Assembly (NCBI GenBank): GCA_015501075.1
Contig: JADNYJ010000002.1
Location: 1,054,001-1,118,000, forward strand
Source of the DNA: Gymnopilus junonius
Lineage: Eukaryota; Basidiomycota; Agaricomycetes; Agaricales; Galerinaceae
Direction: 5' to 3'
DNA: 64,000 nt
Shown here: positions 33,101 through 44,953 of the stretch, one piece after another
How positions within the stretch are numbered: position 1 is the stretch's first letter
Layout of the letters: each line of letters begins with the position of its first letter
Program-made: the position numbers and the translations under genes
Notes under the pieces: generated by a model
Told to the model about the DNA's origin: nothing
The model's database searches: none
What the model saw: only the letters and a program-made list of their open reading frames with translations

Positions 33101-34612
33101 TACTGCAATGAGAAAACGCTATGGCAGGTTTCTGGAGTACCATGAAGGACCGTGTAGTTTTGCTCTCGCTAACTGGATGTGGCGCATCAGGGCCGACTCG
33201 AACTGAATTGCCAGCACCATCAGTGATCTCGTCCAATGCATAAAAATAATTGCCAGGTTGTTCCAGTGATATTGTAAGGGGTATTGTTACGTCCTGCGGA
33301 CTAGGAATCTGAGAAAGCAAAGAGGGAGAAATGACTTGGCGGTTACCACCATCTCTGTGTTCCCCTTCAATCCCCTCTACCAAAAGATGCTCTTGGTTGC
33401 CATTTATGGTCCTAAGCCAGCGAAGGCTCAAAGGTGGTACACCATGAACATTGATTTTCAATTGGGGACTGGGTTCATGCCCTGCACATCGAACCTTTTC
33501 TCGTGCCGACCCCTCATCCTCCGCGAATTCCACTCTGGGGCAAGGAACAACAATAGTCTCCGAAGCTACCAGTCGAGCATCAGAACCTGAAGTATCTATA
33601 ACCCGTTCTAACCGTACTATCCCTGGGCGCGAAAGCAGGATATGAACCAGCGATTGTGTCTGTTGAAGTTTGGAATAAAGTGCTTGAGATTCGGTCTCGT
33701 CGTCATATTCATCATATTCGTCGTCGGAGGTACTTGGAGCATTTGGTTGACTTATAGCTTGATATTTGTCGTGATAGTGTTGTTCTATATGTTTCAAGTC
33801 CTTTGAGGTAAGTTCACGAACTTGGGTCTTCGAAGAAACGTCTTCATGGTAGCCAAGGGGGGCTACCGAGTACTTCAGACCAGCAATATTTGTGTTGTTC
33901 ATGACAATGGGGATGAGAACAAATCCAAGGGAGGGAGATATGCAATAGTTAAGGTCATCCGGGTTTATATGAGCTGTGCTGATGGGGGACATCCGGACAG
34001 TGTGTTGCCCAAGGAGGTGGGCATCTCTTGAGGTAGAGGAAGATGTAACGATTCCAAAGGTTAATGGAGCAATTAAATCACGAAGACCATATCCATGGTA
34101 TGCCAAAGGCATGTCTATCCACTTGATTATTTATTTGACCCTTCAGACAGAAAATAAACCACCTCACCTGGAATTCCTGAACTTAGCATAAAACCACCTA
34201 ATAGAGCATGGAAATTAATCCTGATTCCACCAAACATAATTCCATCCAGAAACCAAAGGAAACATATTTGAAGCAGGACAGTGGCTTTGCTGTAATTCAG
34301 TCTCGGAATTCGGAGTTGCGAGAGGATAACGCAGTATGCAAGATCAAAAAATAACCATTTTCTACATGTCGTGGCAGGGTTCTCCAATGATGTAAATGTT
34401 CCCACAAAATCCAGAAACTTGATGGACTAGCGGAAAAAAGAATATATAACAGTTTAACTCATAAAAACACATTGGCAAGGAATCGCGAAACTGACCTGAC
34501 AGAGAAGCCCAAGACTTAGGTAGTAGAGTCTTTGAGAAGGAACATCAAGATATTTTTCGGGTATGAAAGGCTCCGTGGTCGATTTGTTTGAAGGAGGCGA
34601 AGGAGCAGCCAT
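30105..34612 (-). CDS. POM152: Pore membrane nucleoporin Pom152
   Basis: Thirteen exons are placed: 34612-34496, 34426-34168, 34114-32856, 32801-32707, 32657-32306, 32255-32025, 31974-31879, 31819-31709, 31653-31464, 31416-30738, 30678-30467, 30410-30243 and 30189-30105 (about 1284 residues). The N-terminal 150 residues carry membrane segments (ATVLLQICFLWFLDGIMF; ALLGGFMLSSGIP). The rest is a chain of Ig-like repeats marked by recurrent GxPPW/F turns: HGVPPLSLRW, HGTPPFQVYY, RGTPPWSLEI, EGTPPFILEL, EGIPPWTIGY and GEPPFTFTY. This is the Pom152 plan: one membrane anchor and tandem lumenal repeats forming the nuclear pore membrane ring. Two junctions are uncertain. The exon 9 donor may differ by a few bases. 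The last junction is one base short for ...ALEG to read into TWTVTSISDRYCRYPP. Confidence 0.88.
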
Positions 34613-35120
34613 TGCCGCGGTGTCAAATTATTGGTGAAAGCGCCTGTTTGAGGAAGTGCCACAGTAACGCGTCGCGGTAGGCGAATGAGTCTGGAGGTAC
34701 TCCTAAGGTTTTGAAGCAAATGCAAACACTTTCTATAGCAGGTCAATGTCTGTGGCTTGGTGCATAATCTACCAATGTTGTGGGCACTGGAGGTAAGGTG
34801 CAGATGGAATGGCCAACTTGACGTGAACAACGCTTGTACCAGGTCCATTGCACGTGATCGTTGAGTAAGTTATCTATAATCTCAATGCATCTTATCTGGG
34901 TGCAGGGGCAAATAAGCTTTTTGAAATTGAAATAGAAAATCCATCTTGGTTCTCCTCACCATTTGTACTTGGTAATCTCAAGTTTTACCCGCCACAGCAA
35001 ACGTCGACTCGAGTCAGCACTTTGGCTTTGTGTCACATCAGTTCCAGCGCCTGATTCTCTATATAAAGCCACTGTCAGCGTGAACTGCGCTGATTCTCCT
35101 CTATTCCCACCTCCATCTCC
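34613..35120. promoter_or_regulatory. Divergent 5' region between POM152 and the RNase III-like gene
   Basis: The 508 bp separate two divergent start codons. A TATA-like TATATAAA lies at 35058-35065, about 56 bp before the right-hand ATG. A pyrimidine-rich stretch (TCTCCTCTATTCCCACC) lies between it and the ATG. Confidence 0.4.
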
Positions 35121-36185
35121 ATGTCAGATCTTCCCCCCCTCCCAAAGATCGATGGCGACTTCGAGCTTATGCTCGATATCTACACTCACAGCTCCGTGCG
35201 CACGAACCCCACCATGACCGAGGACTATGGTGACACTGAACGCCTTGCGGAGCTGGGAGCTAAAGTCCTCGATCTTGTAATCACCTACCATCTATACTCG
35301 GAGCGCCCGTTCTTGACTGCAAAGAATATTCAGGTTATATACAACGTATTTCTCTGGAATCATGTCTTACACTATTTTAAACAGGAAAAGAGGCTAGAGC
35401 TAACTTCAGATGTCTCTCTCAATCGTTGGGTTCAAGCCTATGGTCTCCAAGAAAAACTGCGCGTAGCGCCGAGTGAGATCGCAGTCCTGAGCAATCCTGA
35501 AGTAACTCCGTGTCATCTTTTGCGTGTTATGGAGGTTCATTCGTATCTAGGAATTGCGCAAGCTCTTTCACACGTATATAGGCGCTTTGTACATTCGCAA
35601 TGGTTTAGCGACGATCCAGAAGTGGATATCTCGAATGATTGATCCTGCAATAGACATCAAGCTCCCTAACTTATCGCCTCAGCCCGAATCTCAATTTCAG
35701 CCTCAGCCTCCTCAAATGCATGCGTACGGTCAGCAGTGGCAAGGGCAAGGTTATGGTCAGCAGCAAGGCTATCAGTCACCGCCGCCGAGTCAAGTCAGTG
35801 CCACGAGTTACTCGTCATCACAGATGAATTCTGTTCACCCGGCTCCTCCTCCTGGAGCACCTCCGCCTCTGCCTGCTAGCCCGCCAGTTATGATGCCCTC
35901 CTCTGCAATGAGCTTGGTAACGCTGGCATTGGTGAATCAGACCGCTGCGCAGCGAGGATATTATGTCACTTATCCAGCAGAACAAACAGGCCCTCCCCAT
36001 CAACCCACTTGGACAGTCAGATGCTGCAGTAAGTACATCCCTTGCAGTGTGACTATTCTAAATCTTATACTACTAAATCAGTGAACGGACAAGAATACGG
36101 AATCGGCAGTGGCAAAAGCCAAAAGCTGGCCAAAGAGGAGGCAGCCAGAATGGCATGGGCGGCAATGGGATGGGGACCTACATAG
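35121..36185 (+). CDS. dsRNA-binding protein with a degenerate RNase III-like domain
   Basis: Four exons (35121-35333, 35385-35501, 35551-36028, 36082-36185) encode 303 residues. Residues about 15-175 follow the RNase III helical plan (DIYTHSSVRTNP, DTERLAELGAKVLDLVITYHLY, FHTYIGALYIRNGL). The catalytic signature ERLEFLGDAVL reads ERLAELGAKVL, so the metal-binding Glu and Asp are gone. The second acidic cluster is also replaced. A low-complexity Gln/Gly/Tyr/Pro linker follows (QQWQGQGYGQQQGYQSPPP). A C-terminal dsRBD has TWTVRCC, then VxG-like NGQEYGIGSGKS, then the RNA-contact helix SQKLAKEEAARMAW. It presumably binds dsRNA without cutting it. The acidic N-terminus (MSDLPPLPKIDGDFEL) gives no mitochondrial targeting sign, which argues against ribosomal mL44. 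The first intron is 51 nt without stops, so retention would keep the frame. Confidence 0.75.
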
Positions 36186-36477
36186 CCGAAGCGTGACTCT
36201 AGATCCCCCTTCCAAAGTCGATCTGGCATTTTACTGCTCACCCAATGCGAGGTGCATGAATTTCGTTCATTTACTCTTTCTCCTATCTTGTAATATTAAC
36301 TTGCAGTATGAATCATGTTGAAGACGGAAATGTCAAATGTTATGTAAATATAAACGAAAGGAATACATGCTGATTTGCCATCATATAACCATAATACGAT
36401 TTACAGAGAATGTATCAAGTAAACTTAACCAAGGTACCAAAAAACGAAATACAGTCCAAGCAATCCCAGAAATATTT

Positions 36478-37122
36478 TCATCTGAGGTCAAGTTGATTGA
36501 AGCCTCCGGCTACCTTGTCCATACTTTGCTTGATCTCCCCAGCAACGTCAGGAGGTGCTGGTCCACCACCTAGCGTATGTCCTTTCCCAGTGAATGAAGA
36601 TGGGGAGCCTCCAGAGATCGTGGCGTGCTTCTTGACTGTATTTGCAAGGGCCGATCTGTCTGCTCCCCTTACTTGGTCGACCTTAGCAGATCCCTTCAAG
36701 AAGACAAACGTAGGCCTGCACATGGAAAAGATTAATTGATTGGGCATGTCGAATCACAGTAAACTGACATGGCAGTCACCGCATAGGATCGAGCAACGTC
36801 GGGCACAGCGTCAACATCGCATTTCAAGAAATTGACGTTGGATACTGTTTGGACAGCGACTCGTAGGTAGGCGCAATTGCATGACAAGGCCCACACCTAA
36901 GCAGCAGAGTATACAGAGATAGCGGTTGAGAGAGACGCTATGCTGTCGCAAATGGGAAGTTCACCCTCACCAAGTTGCGTGGAAGTCAATTACCTGAGGA
37001 TTCGTTATGAGATAAGTAGGCAAACTGAGATGCTATATAAGCGTGCTTACAGACAATTTATCCTTGGACTTGGATAAAATGCCATTTAAATGAGAAAGAG
37101 AGGTAAGATGAGTGATGGACAT
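36478..37122 (-). CDS. Thioredoxin with C-terminal extension (one apparent missing base)
   Basis: Exons 37122-37051, 36993-36971, 36896-36769 and 36715-36478. The active site is split by an intron: VIDFHATW joins CGPCHAIAP, giving the WCGPC redox motif. The cis-proline loop is AMPTFVFLKG, followed by KVDQVRGADRSAL. A Gly/Pro-rich C-terminal extension of about 45 residues (KGHTLGGGPAPPDVAGEIKQ...) goes beyond the 105-residue core. Exon 3 is one base short: after ESLSKQY the frame must shift to read NVNFLKCDVDA, where a T appears missing near 36840-36846. No intron can explain this. The protein reduces disulfides in cytosolic or nuclear targets using thioredoxin reductase. It is divergent from the CorA gene, 160 bp apart. 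Confidence 0.85.
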
Positions 37123-37282
37123 GCTTGCGGAGAGCGAGTGCTGAAAGACTAGAGATTCGAGTGTAGCTTACGTGGCGGAAATTCCGGGCCGATGATTAAA
37201 GATCATGCACATGACGTATTGCCTGCCAGTTAGTGCTAAGTGATTCTGAACGGCTCACGGAGGGCCCAGTACCTCTTCAAAT

Positions 37283-39932
37283 ATGCCTTCGCTTTTCCGA
37301 CATTTTAATCGTGCCCGTACCACGTCTACAGGTCGTAAACCTGACGTCCTTTCACCCCTCCAATATGATACCACCTCGACATATTTCCGCCACCCGAAAG
37401 TAATGCATTCGCCTACTGGTGAGGGCGTCGTCCGATGACTCTCACGAGTCTCCTCTTCGCCTCATCTCACAATATAGCTAGACGTGGAAGCCGCGCTAAC
37501 AAAAGATCGATATTACAATCATGAACACCAAGCCGGCGCTGAGCCAGGAGTAAATCCTCGAAGCGGGGAATCGACCATTGAATACGACCACTTCAAGCAA
37601 GATTGCTTTATCGAAATCGTTGACTACGATTATGAGGATGTGTCTTTTCAACGATTTACCAATGAAGCCTTCATTAATTTTTTGAGAGACGAAGCTCCTA
37701 GCACTGAAAACGGAGAAGATCACCTACCGCCTCGCATGGTTCGGTGGATCAACATTGCTGGAATTGATTGGAGTGTGTTGAGGGCCGTTGCACTCAGATA
37801 CAGTAAGTCTGTTTTTTATATACTTACTTGTGCTTTGGATGAATTATTCTCTAAGATCTGCACTCCCTCGCACTGGAGGACATCCTTCATGAGCGTGGCC
37901 ACACACATTCAAAAGCCGATTACTACCCAGGACATTTATTTCTTCGTGTCCTTTGTCATTCACTAGAACAATCAATTCAAGAAAGCGGATCCACCTCTGG
38001 TAGTCCGATAGAGATATATTTCCATGAGCCCAGCTGATACAAGTCCCAGAGGATTCGTCTTCAGATTCTGTACTCCATGACAGTAAAAAGACAGAAGTTG
38101 CACAGGATGAAATTGAAATTCTTATGGCAGGGGACGTTCGGAAAACTTCTTCTGGAGCCCGGAGTGATACAAGCTCTTCATCAAAGCCGGCGGCCTCTCT
38201 CCCCCCCGATCCTCAGGATGACAAAGGGAAAGGGAAAACCAAGTCCGAAAGCCTTGCGACCAACAAACTTCTTGGTCTGTCTTTGAAAAAAAGACTTACG
38301 GGCTTGAGTGGGTTCGCACGGCCTGTGAGTATACGTATTCTACAGGGATATTTTACTCTCTCCAAACATCATCTTAGGCTAGAGAAGAAAAAAAAATGCA
38401 AATCGAAATCCTCAAAGCAGGCGATCGTGTCCTTGTTAAACATGAACCCATGTTTATTTTTCTTCTTAGCAATGGTTCGGATTTTCTCTTCTTCGCTACA
38501 TATTGATAATTGAGCCTTTTTGCTTCATTGTAGGAACAGTTATTTCAATACACCCGAGTCTCAGTCTTCTGTATACTGCACCAATTACCGAACGGCTGCA
38601 TCGACAAGACTCTGTGCTGCGCAGTTCTGAAGATGCTTCACTCCTTGTAGAAAGTCTATTGGATCTGAGTAAGTTTTGCGCTTGAAAGTCGATAACAACT
38701 GCTGATGCTGTTCGTTTCATCTAGTTGTTGACCGTGTGCTCGAGGTTGTAGACGAGTATCAAGTGAAGATCAACAAACTAGAATATGACATCCTCCTTCA
38801 TCCAGTGATGCGCAGGGTTCGTAGTCGTGAGTAACGTCCGAAACTTCACTCTGAAGAAAATTCCTCTAATGAGTTCGTCTTGACAGTTCACATCCTTTCT
38901 GGTGACTTGATACTGCACAAACGTACACTCGAACCAATTCGAACAATGGTATTCGGATTGCGTCGATATGACTTGGAAAGATGCCGGGCACTGGCGGACA
39001 ACATCGCCGTCGAAAATGAATCTAGCTCTGAAGCCGATGTACAATCTCGGAAGGAAAGTAAGGGCGAAGAAAAGCCAAAAGAAACAGCACACAGTGTCAG
39101 AAGACGACGGAGGAGAAAGCAGATGCTCAAGACAGAGTCATTCCTTAGCCACCAAGCCTTTCCGAATGGCAACGTGTACAGTTCAGAGGACCCAGCGGTG
39201 GATCAAGAGCACATGGTAGCTCACGAGAATTCTATCGATACATTGCAAAGAGAGCAATTTCGGCGGCTGGTTCATGTTCATAAAGCAGAGGGTTATTTCA
39301 GTTACAAGGCAAAGGTTTATCTGGTATGCTTGCTGTCGGTTCGACTTTTTGCTCCATTCTAACATCTGAGCTAGGCAGATGTGGCGGACCACATAGATTT
39401 TGCTATCACAAGTATCGATATGTTCGCGGGGGTTTCAGAGAATTTGATAAATTACGCTTTTAATGTGAGTTGCCATTTGATTGTGAATCAGTTCATGCGA
39501 CGAATGCCTTGATCCAGATTGCTTCCTATGAAATGAATAGAGTCATGTACGTGGTTACTGAAGTCGCATGTCAATGAAAGCTGACCGCCATTATAGGAAC
39601 CGACTAACGATGGCCACGATCATTTTCTTGCCGCTTACACTTCTAACGGGCTACTTCGTATGTTGTTTCTGGCCGTGGCGTGTTTTACTTGCTAAAGAAT
39701 CTTGGTCAGGGGATGAATTTCCAAGCTTTCTGGTCAGTTGCGAACAATTCAGACTTATTGTAAGAAAGAACCATTCTGTTATTCGAAATGCCCTTTTGAC
39801 CATGAATCCAGTTTCTGGGAGATCGCGATTCCTGTCATGATTTGCCTTGTGCCTATCTTCATGTACAACGACATTCGGGACTTTGTTTATTTTCTGAGGA
39901 AGAAGTCTTTATCTGATGGTATCAGGTCGTAA
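37283..39932 (+). CDS. CorA-type divalent metal (Mg2+) transporter
   Basis: Thirteen exons (37283-37399, 37478-37802, 37856-37999, 38044-38324, 38378-38474, 38534-38668, 38725-38826, 38887-39323, 39375-39464, 39518-39546, 39597-39657, 39710-39759, 39812-39932) encode 662 residues. The long N-terminal cytosolic part contains WSVLRAVALRYNLHSLALEDIL, typical of the CorA funnel, with basic and Ser-rich inserts. The C-terminus has the stalk helix IASYEMNRVMNRLTMATIIFLPLTLLTGYF. It is directly followed by the signature GMNF, created by splicing, and then TM2 (EIAIPVMICLVPIFMYNDI). CorA proteins form pentameric Mg2+ channels in the plasma, vacuolar or mitochondrial membrane. The third intron (38000-38043, 44 nt) is the weakest call. 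No mitochondrial signal is obvious. Confidence 0.85.
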
Positions 39933-40290
39933 ATTGGAAATTCTGCGATAGGGACACTACAGATAGATGCGTAGTACGAAATGTCACTCTATGCTGAAAA
40001 TGGATTCGGAAAGGGAGATTATGAGGTCGAGAGTAGCCATATGTGATTGTAGATGGGGGATCGGCACTTGCTTTGCTTGAGCTACGTTAATCAGGTCGAG
40101 GGCTGTGAATCCCAACTTTATAAAGTGATGTCATGGCCATGTGGAAAAGAGAAAGAGAGACGGACAACAGGCGCAAACAACGGCCCAGACCCTCACACCG
40201 GTGCTGCTCTCCCTTCTGGCGGTCTGCGGCTCGTTCTTCCTGTCGAATTCTCTGTTTGTCCTGCCAGCACTCCCCGCTGCTGCGTTTTCC
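39933..40290. other. Intergenic region upstream of the Ser/Pro-rich protein gene
   Basis: The 358 bp hold the CorA 3' region and the 5' region of the next gene. The last 150 bp are open in the downstream frame but contain no in-frame ATG before 40291. Confidence 0.4.
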
Positions 40291-43200
40291 ATGCCGCTGC
40301 TGTCCGGCCTCTTCTCCAGAAAACACAAGGCCTCGGCTCATTCAAAGCGAGATGAGCCAACAGACAGCATCTACAGCACTCCCTCTGAGCTAGATTCCCC
40401 ACATTCATCTCCAACCACCTCATCCTACGTTAACCCCCCACATCCTAATTCCAGGAGTTTTTTGCATCCAGATTCGGCTCGTGAAACTTCTCCCAGAAAT
40501 GTCTACTCCCCAGCAATGTCCTCGACCCCGTCCTCCTCAAATGGTGGCAAGCTGCGACTGTTTGGCAGAAAAAAACCAGCTTTACCGGGTTCTGATGCCA
40601 CCAACAATCCGTCCCCTGAAGTCGGTTCCAAGAACTTCAGCACTTCTCCGCGCCCCACTCAACCCAGTCGCACCAGTACAGACACAGAGTCTGTAGAAGT
40701 TCGACGTATGCGTCCACCACCTTCCAGATCTGCCATTTTTGCGGCATATGCTGACCCTAGCAGCGCTCTTTCCACACGCTCTTTGCCAAACGACCCGTCG
40801 TCTCTTTCCAGTGCTGCCGTCGACCTTTCCCCAGCTTCTCAGCACTCACAGAAAAGGCCCTCTCTTTTCCCATGGACAAAACAATCCTCCTCAAGTCCGA
40901 CTTCTTCACGTTTTAATGATTCGACTTCTAATTTAGCGCGAGATCTACCCGTCACGCAAACTAGTCCAGATGCCTCACATTCGTTTAACCTTAAATCTTT
41001 TAGGCACGTCCGACCACCCTCTCCGACGCGCTCAAATGCTTCTAATGTCTCATTGACACCTCCCGTGGTGCCCCGTCCTCGTGGTGCAAGTGTAAATTCA
41101 GACTCTTCCCAACGAATATCCGTCGCTGCCTTTCGTGAAGCTCAGGCTCGACGTAGTCTTGCTGGCTCGCCAAGCCCATCTTTCCGCTCTCCAAGTCCTG
41201 CACCAGCTATACCTGGGGAAGAAACTGCTCGTCCTCGACCCGCTCGATCTTCGCCATCCATACCTGATGCTACCAAACAGCGAAGGCGCCGTTCGAGCAT
41301 GGCATTAGCCTACACTTCCAACTCGGATTCTTCCCAATCTGAATCAGGAGAATCAGAAGACGAGTTTGTCCAACCGAAGAGTGGCACGCGTCAATCCGCA
41401 TTTGATAGACCTGGTCGCGTAGACAAAGGGCGAGCCAAGTCAGAATTAGGGCATGGCCTCAATGCCGAGGCTTACAATAGAATGAATGATCGAACGCGTC
41501 CTTCGCATGCAACCAAATCCCACGTTGGTCATTCTTTTTCTCCCAGTCCAAGCTCTCGGGATGTACCCACTCCACGTTCAGACGAGGACAAGAAACTCCC
41601 CGAAATGCCTCCTCGTTCGCAGTCTAGCCTCAGTCATTATGCGGTCGGCGTTAGACAACGTTCCAGCGTTTCTACAAGTGCTTTGACTCCATCAGCTGCG
41701 GCCAAGCGCGCTAGCATACTGGCCAGCTCTAATACAAATCTGAATAATTGTGAGTTTGCCTTTGTTGCTCAGTTTTACGTTCTCAATCGTGGTCTACAGA
41801 CCCAAGGCCTCGGGACGAAGAGAAAACGGCTTTGAGGGGCCAGTCTCGCCGGCCTTCTGAACCGATGCCTTCAATAGCCAAACCACCTGTCAAAAATAGC
41901 ACAGACAGTCAGACCTCCAGGAAAAATACCCAAGCTTCTTCCGACTCTGATTCCGATGATAATGCACCACTAGCCAGTCTTGTGGGGCCAAGGAGGCCTG
42001 GAAGCGCGATGTCCTCATACTCGAACCTCAACTCTCGATCTACTGGAAACGTTGCTACTCGCTCACATACCCAGCCACCGAAGCCTCTCATCGATATCAA
42101 TGAGCTGACCTGTCCAAAACGCACTTTCACGTCTCCCCTCCTTGAAAAGAATATGATAGGATTTACGGAAGGCCCGACATTGCTTTCTCAGGGGAGGCCG
42201 CTTGTGGAGAGTCCAATATCTCAGACAGCATCTCCTTGGCCTTCTACGTCAGACGACGACTTACCTATAACTCGGACAGACCCTCCGCATAAGTTCTTGA
42301 CCCCTCAAGGCACGCCCGCAAAAGAGATGGAGCAATATTTCAGTAATAGTGATGTCCAGTCCATGCAGAAGAGGTCCTCTTTGGATGCAGAGCCATCTCC
42401 TGGACCGAGTCCCGAACCAAAAAGGGATCGTATCACAGACCGTTTGACGAAAGTGATCCAGCAGAACTTGTCTCCTAATGGTGCAGCTACTGTCCAACAT
42501 ACATCAGCAACATCAAAGCCGAGCCTTTCACGCCCAACGAGCCCTACTTCAGACGTGTCGAATAACTCTCGAACTCGATCCATAGCCCCCGTTGTTCCGA
42601 AGGACCCCAAAGTTTCCGACGTAGTTTCTCAACCTGTCCCTGTGGAGAAATCTCCGGCCAACGTTCCGGTGAAGACTGACCACAGTCCTCCTGATGAAGA
42701 GCTTGCTAAATTGTTAGGACCCGCCGTTAAATTTATTTCGCTTAATGGAGAGTCATCAGAGGAGTCTAGCGAGAGCGAAAGCGATGAGGATGACGAGGAC
42801 GATGCAAAGGAGGACAAAGATGCCAGTAAGGATCGGATCGCGCCCATCCCGATCAAACGTCGTTCGCCCCCTCCATCCTTCAGTGTCACATCGAGACCCC
42901 CTTTACACAGGCGCGAAGACGCCAACTCATTTGTTGATTCACCTTCTGCTAAAGACCCCAGTTCAGATTATACGAGGCCTAGGAGCACGACTCTGACTGA
43001 TGCCACATCTACAAAGGCCTTTCCACCTAGAAAGCCTTCCTTTGGCAACCCCATTTCACCGTCCCCTGGCGCCAAACTTTCATCTGCCACTTCTAGCTCT
43101 GGCTCGAGTAATGCCACCAGCTCTAACCAAAGCAGTCGAGCGAAGCCGGAAGCATTTCCTAATAGTGTACGCCAACGCAGTACTACGATGTTAACTGGCG

Positions 43201-44465
43201 TACCCTTGTCTGCTCAGATGTCGAAACCATCTCATGCACCTGGGAAGCCTTTTGCCGTCCGACGAGACAGTCCAGCCAGCTCTACAGGCGATTCGAGCAG
43301 TGGTAGGGCTCCCTTGACTCCTAAAGACGACAGCGACTTCGGAGCACCAGATGACAAACGAAAGGGCCATGTTAAACGTAGAAGTGTAAGCTTCGAGGAC
43401 GATATGGAAGATTTGAAACCTCCCAGCAGAAACCACTTCAAGGAGTCTGCAAGGAGTGGTTCTGAAGCAGGCAATACCAGTAATGAAGAAGACCGTGAGC
43501 AAAAGAGGCGTCAGCGTCGTCGCGGAGAAGCCAAAGCCGCGATAGAGGTAACCTGTTTACTACTATTGAGATAAGAATGCCGTTACTGAGTAATTCTTCA
43601 GCTCGGAAAAGTCATTAATGGACGGGGTCCCGTTGTCGAAGATCATGATGATTTGCCTGTCAATCAAGTCATGAATATGAACCCTCGCATGTCGACTCTA
43701 AGCTTGAATCCTATGATGGGGATGGCTAATCCTATGACAATGCAAATGGGTTACGGCGTCTCGCCAAACCCAGCAGGATGGGGTGCAAACATGGGTCAAC
43801 CCATGCTTTCCCCTGCGCAGTTTATGATCCCTCCACCTGCTGACCCCAACTTCTTGGCAGCACACCAACAGGCGATGATGATTGCGAAACAAGCATATCA
43901 GTATGCCGTTGCTCAACAGGCAATGGCTGCTGCTGGAGATGAGTGGGAACGCGGTTCAGCCATTGGGGGTTATAGCGGTAGCGTCTACGGAGGCTCTACA
44001 TCAGGTACCTCCATGATGAATCCCTACGGGATGATGGGTATGATGCCGGGCAACAGTTGGCCTAGTTCAGCTTCTGTATATGGCGGAGGTGCTCGCTCGA
44101 TGTACGGAGCCTCTCTCAGCCCCCAAGATGCCATGATCAGCAGTTCTCGTAGCGAGTTCGGGGGTCCTAGCGGTCGAGGTGGTGGGGGTAACTGGAGTTC
44201 GTCAAGGAGTTCTTACGGCGACTCCTTTAGACCCTCCCTTGATCCATATGGTCGAAAAGGCGCCAAGCGACCAGGAGGAACGCAATCTCGTGAATCTGGC
44301 TACTTCCCGCCTGTGCCACCTATACCAGCTTCGCAGATGGCAAATGGCAGGTCGAGCCCTGATCAGAGGGGGAATCCGAGGATGCGGACTACCAGTCAAC
44401 CCGCCAGTCCAGCCCGTGCAACTCGCAAGGCGCCCCCACCTTCCAGTTGGAAAGCAGGTGTATAA
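40291..44465 (+). CDS. Large Ser/Pro-rich disordered protein with Met/Gly/Asn-rich tail, hypothetical
   Basis: Three exons (40291-41749, 41800-43547, 43602-44465) encode 1356 residues. The first ATG gives MPLLSGLFSRKHKASAHSK. Most of the chain is Ser/Pro/Thr-rich with many SP and basic-Ser motifs, so it is probably heavily phosphorylated. It also carries acidic patches (SSDSDSDDNAP; SESDEDDEDDAKEDK). Before the last intron there is a basic helix (DREQKRRQRRRGEAKAAIE). It is followed by the ordered-looking LGKVINGRGPVVEDHDDLP and a Met/Asn/Gly-rich region (MNMNPRMSTLSLNPMMGM). A helix then reads HQQAMMIAKQAYQYAVAQQA. No catalytic domain is visible. It may be a scaffold or cell-polarity/RNA-binding protein; no function can be assigned. 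Confidence 0.75.
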
Positions 44466-44953
44466 AGGCCTTGCTTCTACAACACATTTCTTTCCTATGT
44501 TATGGACCGGTTGGTTTTACGGCCAGTTTGGGTGGTGTTTCAAAATGCCTCCTCGTTGGCTCTCTTTTGTGTTTTCCCTTCTTTTGATTTCTTAATCTAT
44601 ACACTCTGGACATCTAATTCAACACATTCACCATCATTCCCCATCAACAACAACTTTGTACGATTAGTGTCAGTAGTATTCCTATATCCAACTCGATCGG
44701 CTGTGCATTCTGATTATTTCTCTCCTTTATTATACCTAAACTTTCGCGTATATAGCATCTCGTAGAATTGAAAGGCAATACCCATCCTTTAGCAGTCATA
44801 GATTGTCAAGGCGGAAGTGGGGAAATCATGTATAATTAAGGTATGACATACGACAGTGTTACCATTCTATGTTAAATACTTGTCTAAAGCATTGGGTAAA
44901 TAATACATTACCAATCCTGACCGAATAAGAAATACAAGGCAGAAGAAGATACT
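44466..44953. other. Convergent 3' interval
   Basis: The 488 bp lie between the stops of the Ser/Pro-rich protein and the Sec14-like gene. They are AT-rich with poly-A-signal-like stretches and contain no gene. Confidence 0.5.

Noticed and set aside
34516..34848. 110-codon minus-strand frame overlapping POM152 exon 1
   Set aside because: It is a shadow frame; exon 1 of POM152 in the other frame splices correctly to conserved sequence.
35121..36185. Dicer or active RNase III
   Set aside because: The catalytic acidic residues are replaced and there is no helicase or PAZ region.
40141..40290. N-terminal extension of the Ser/Pro-rich protein
   Set aside because: The frame is open but contains no ATG upstream of 40291.
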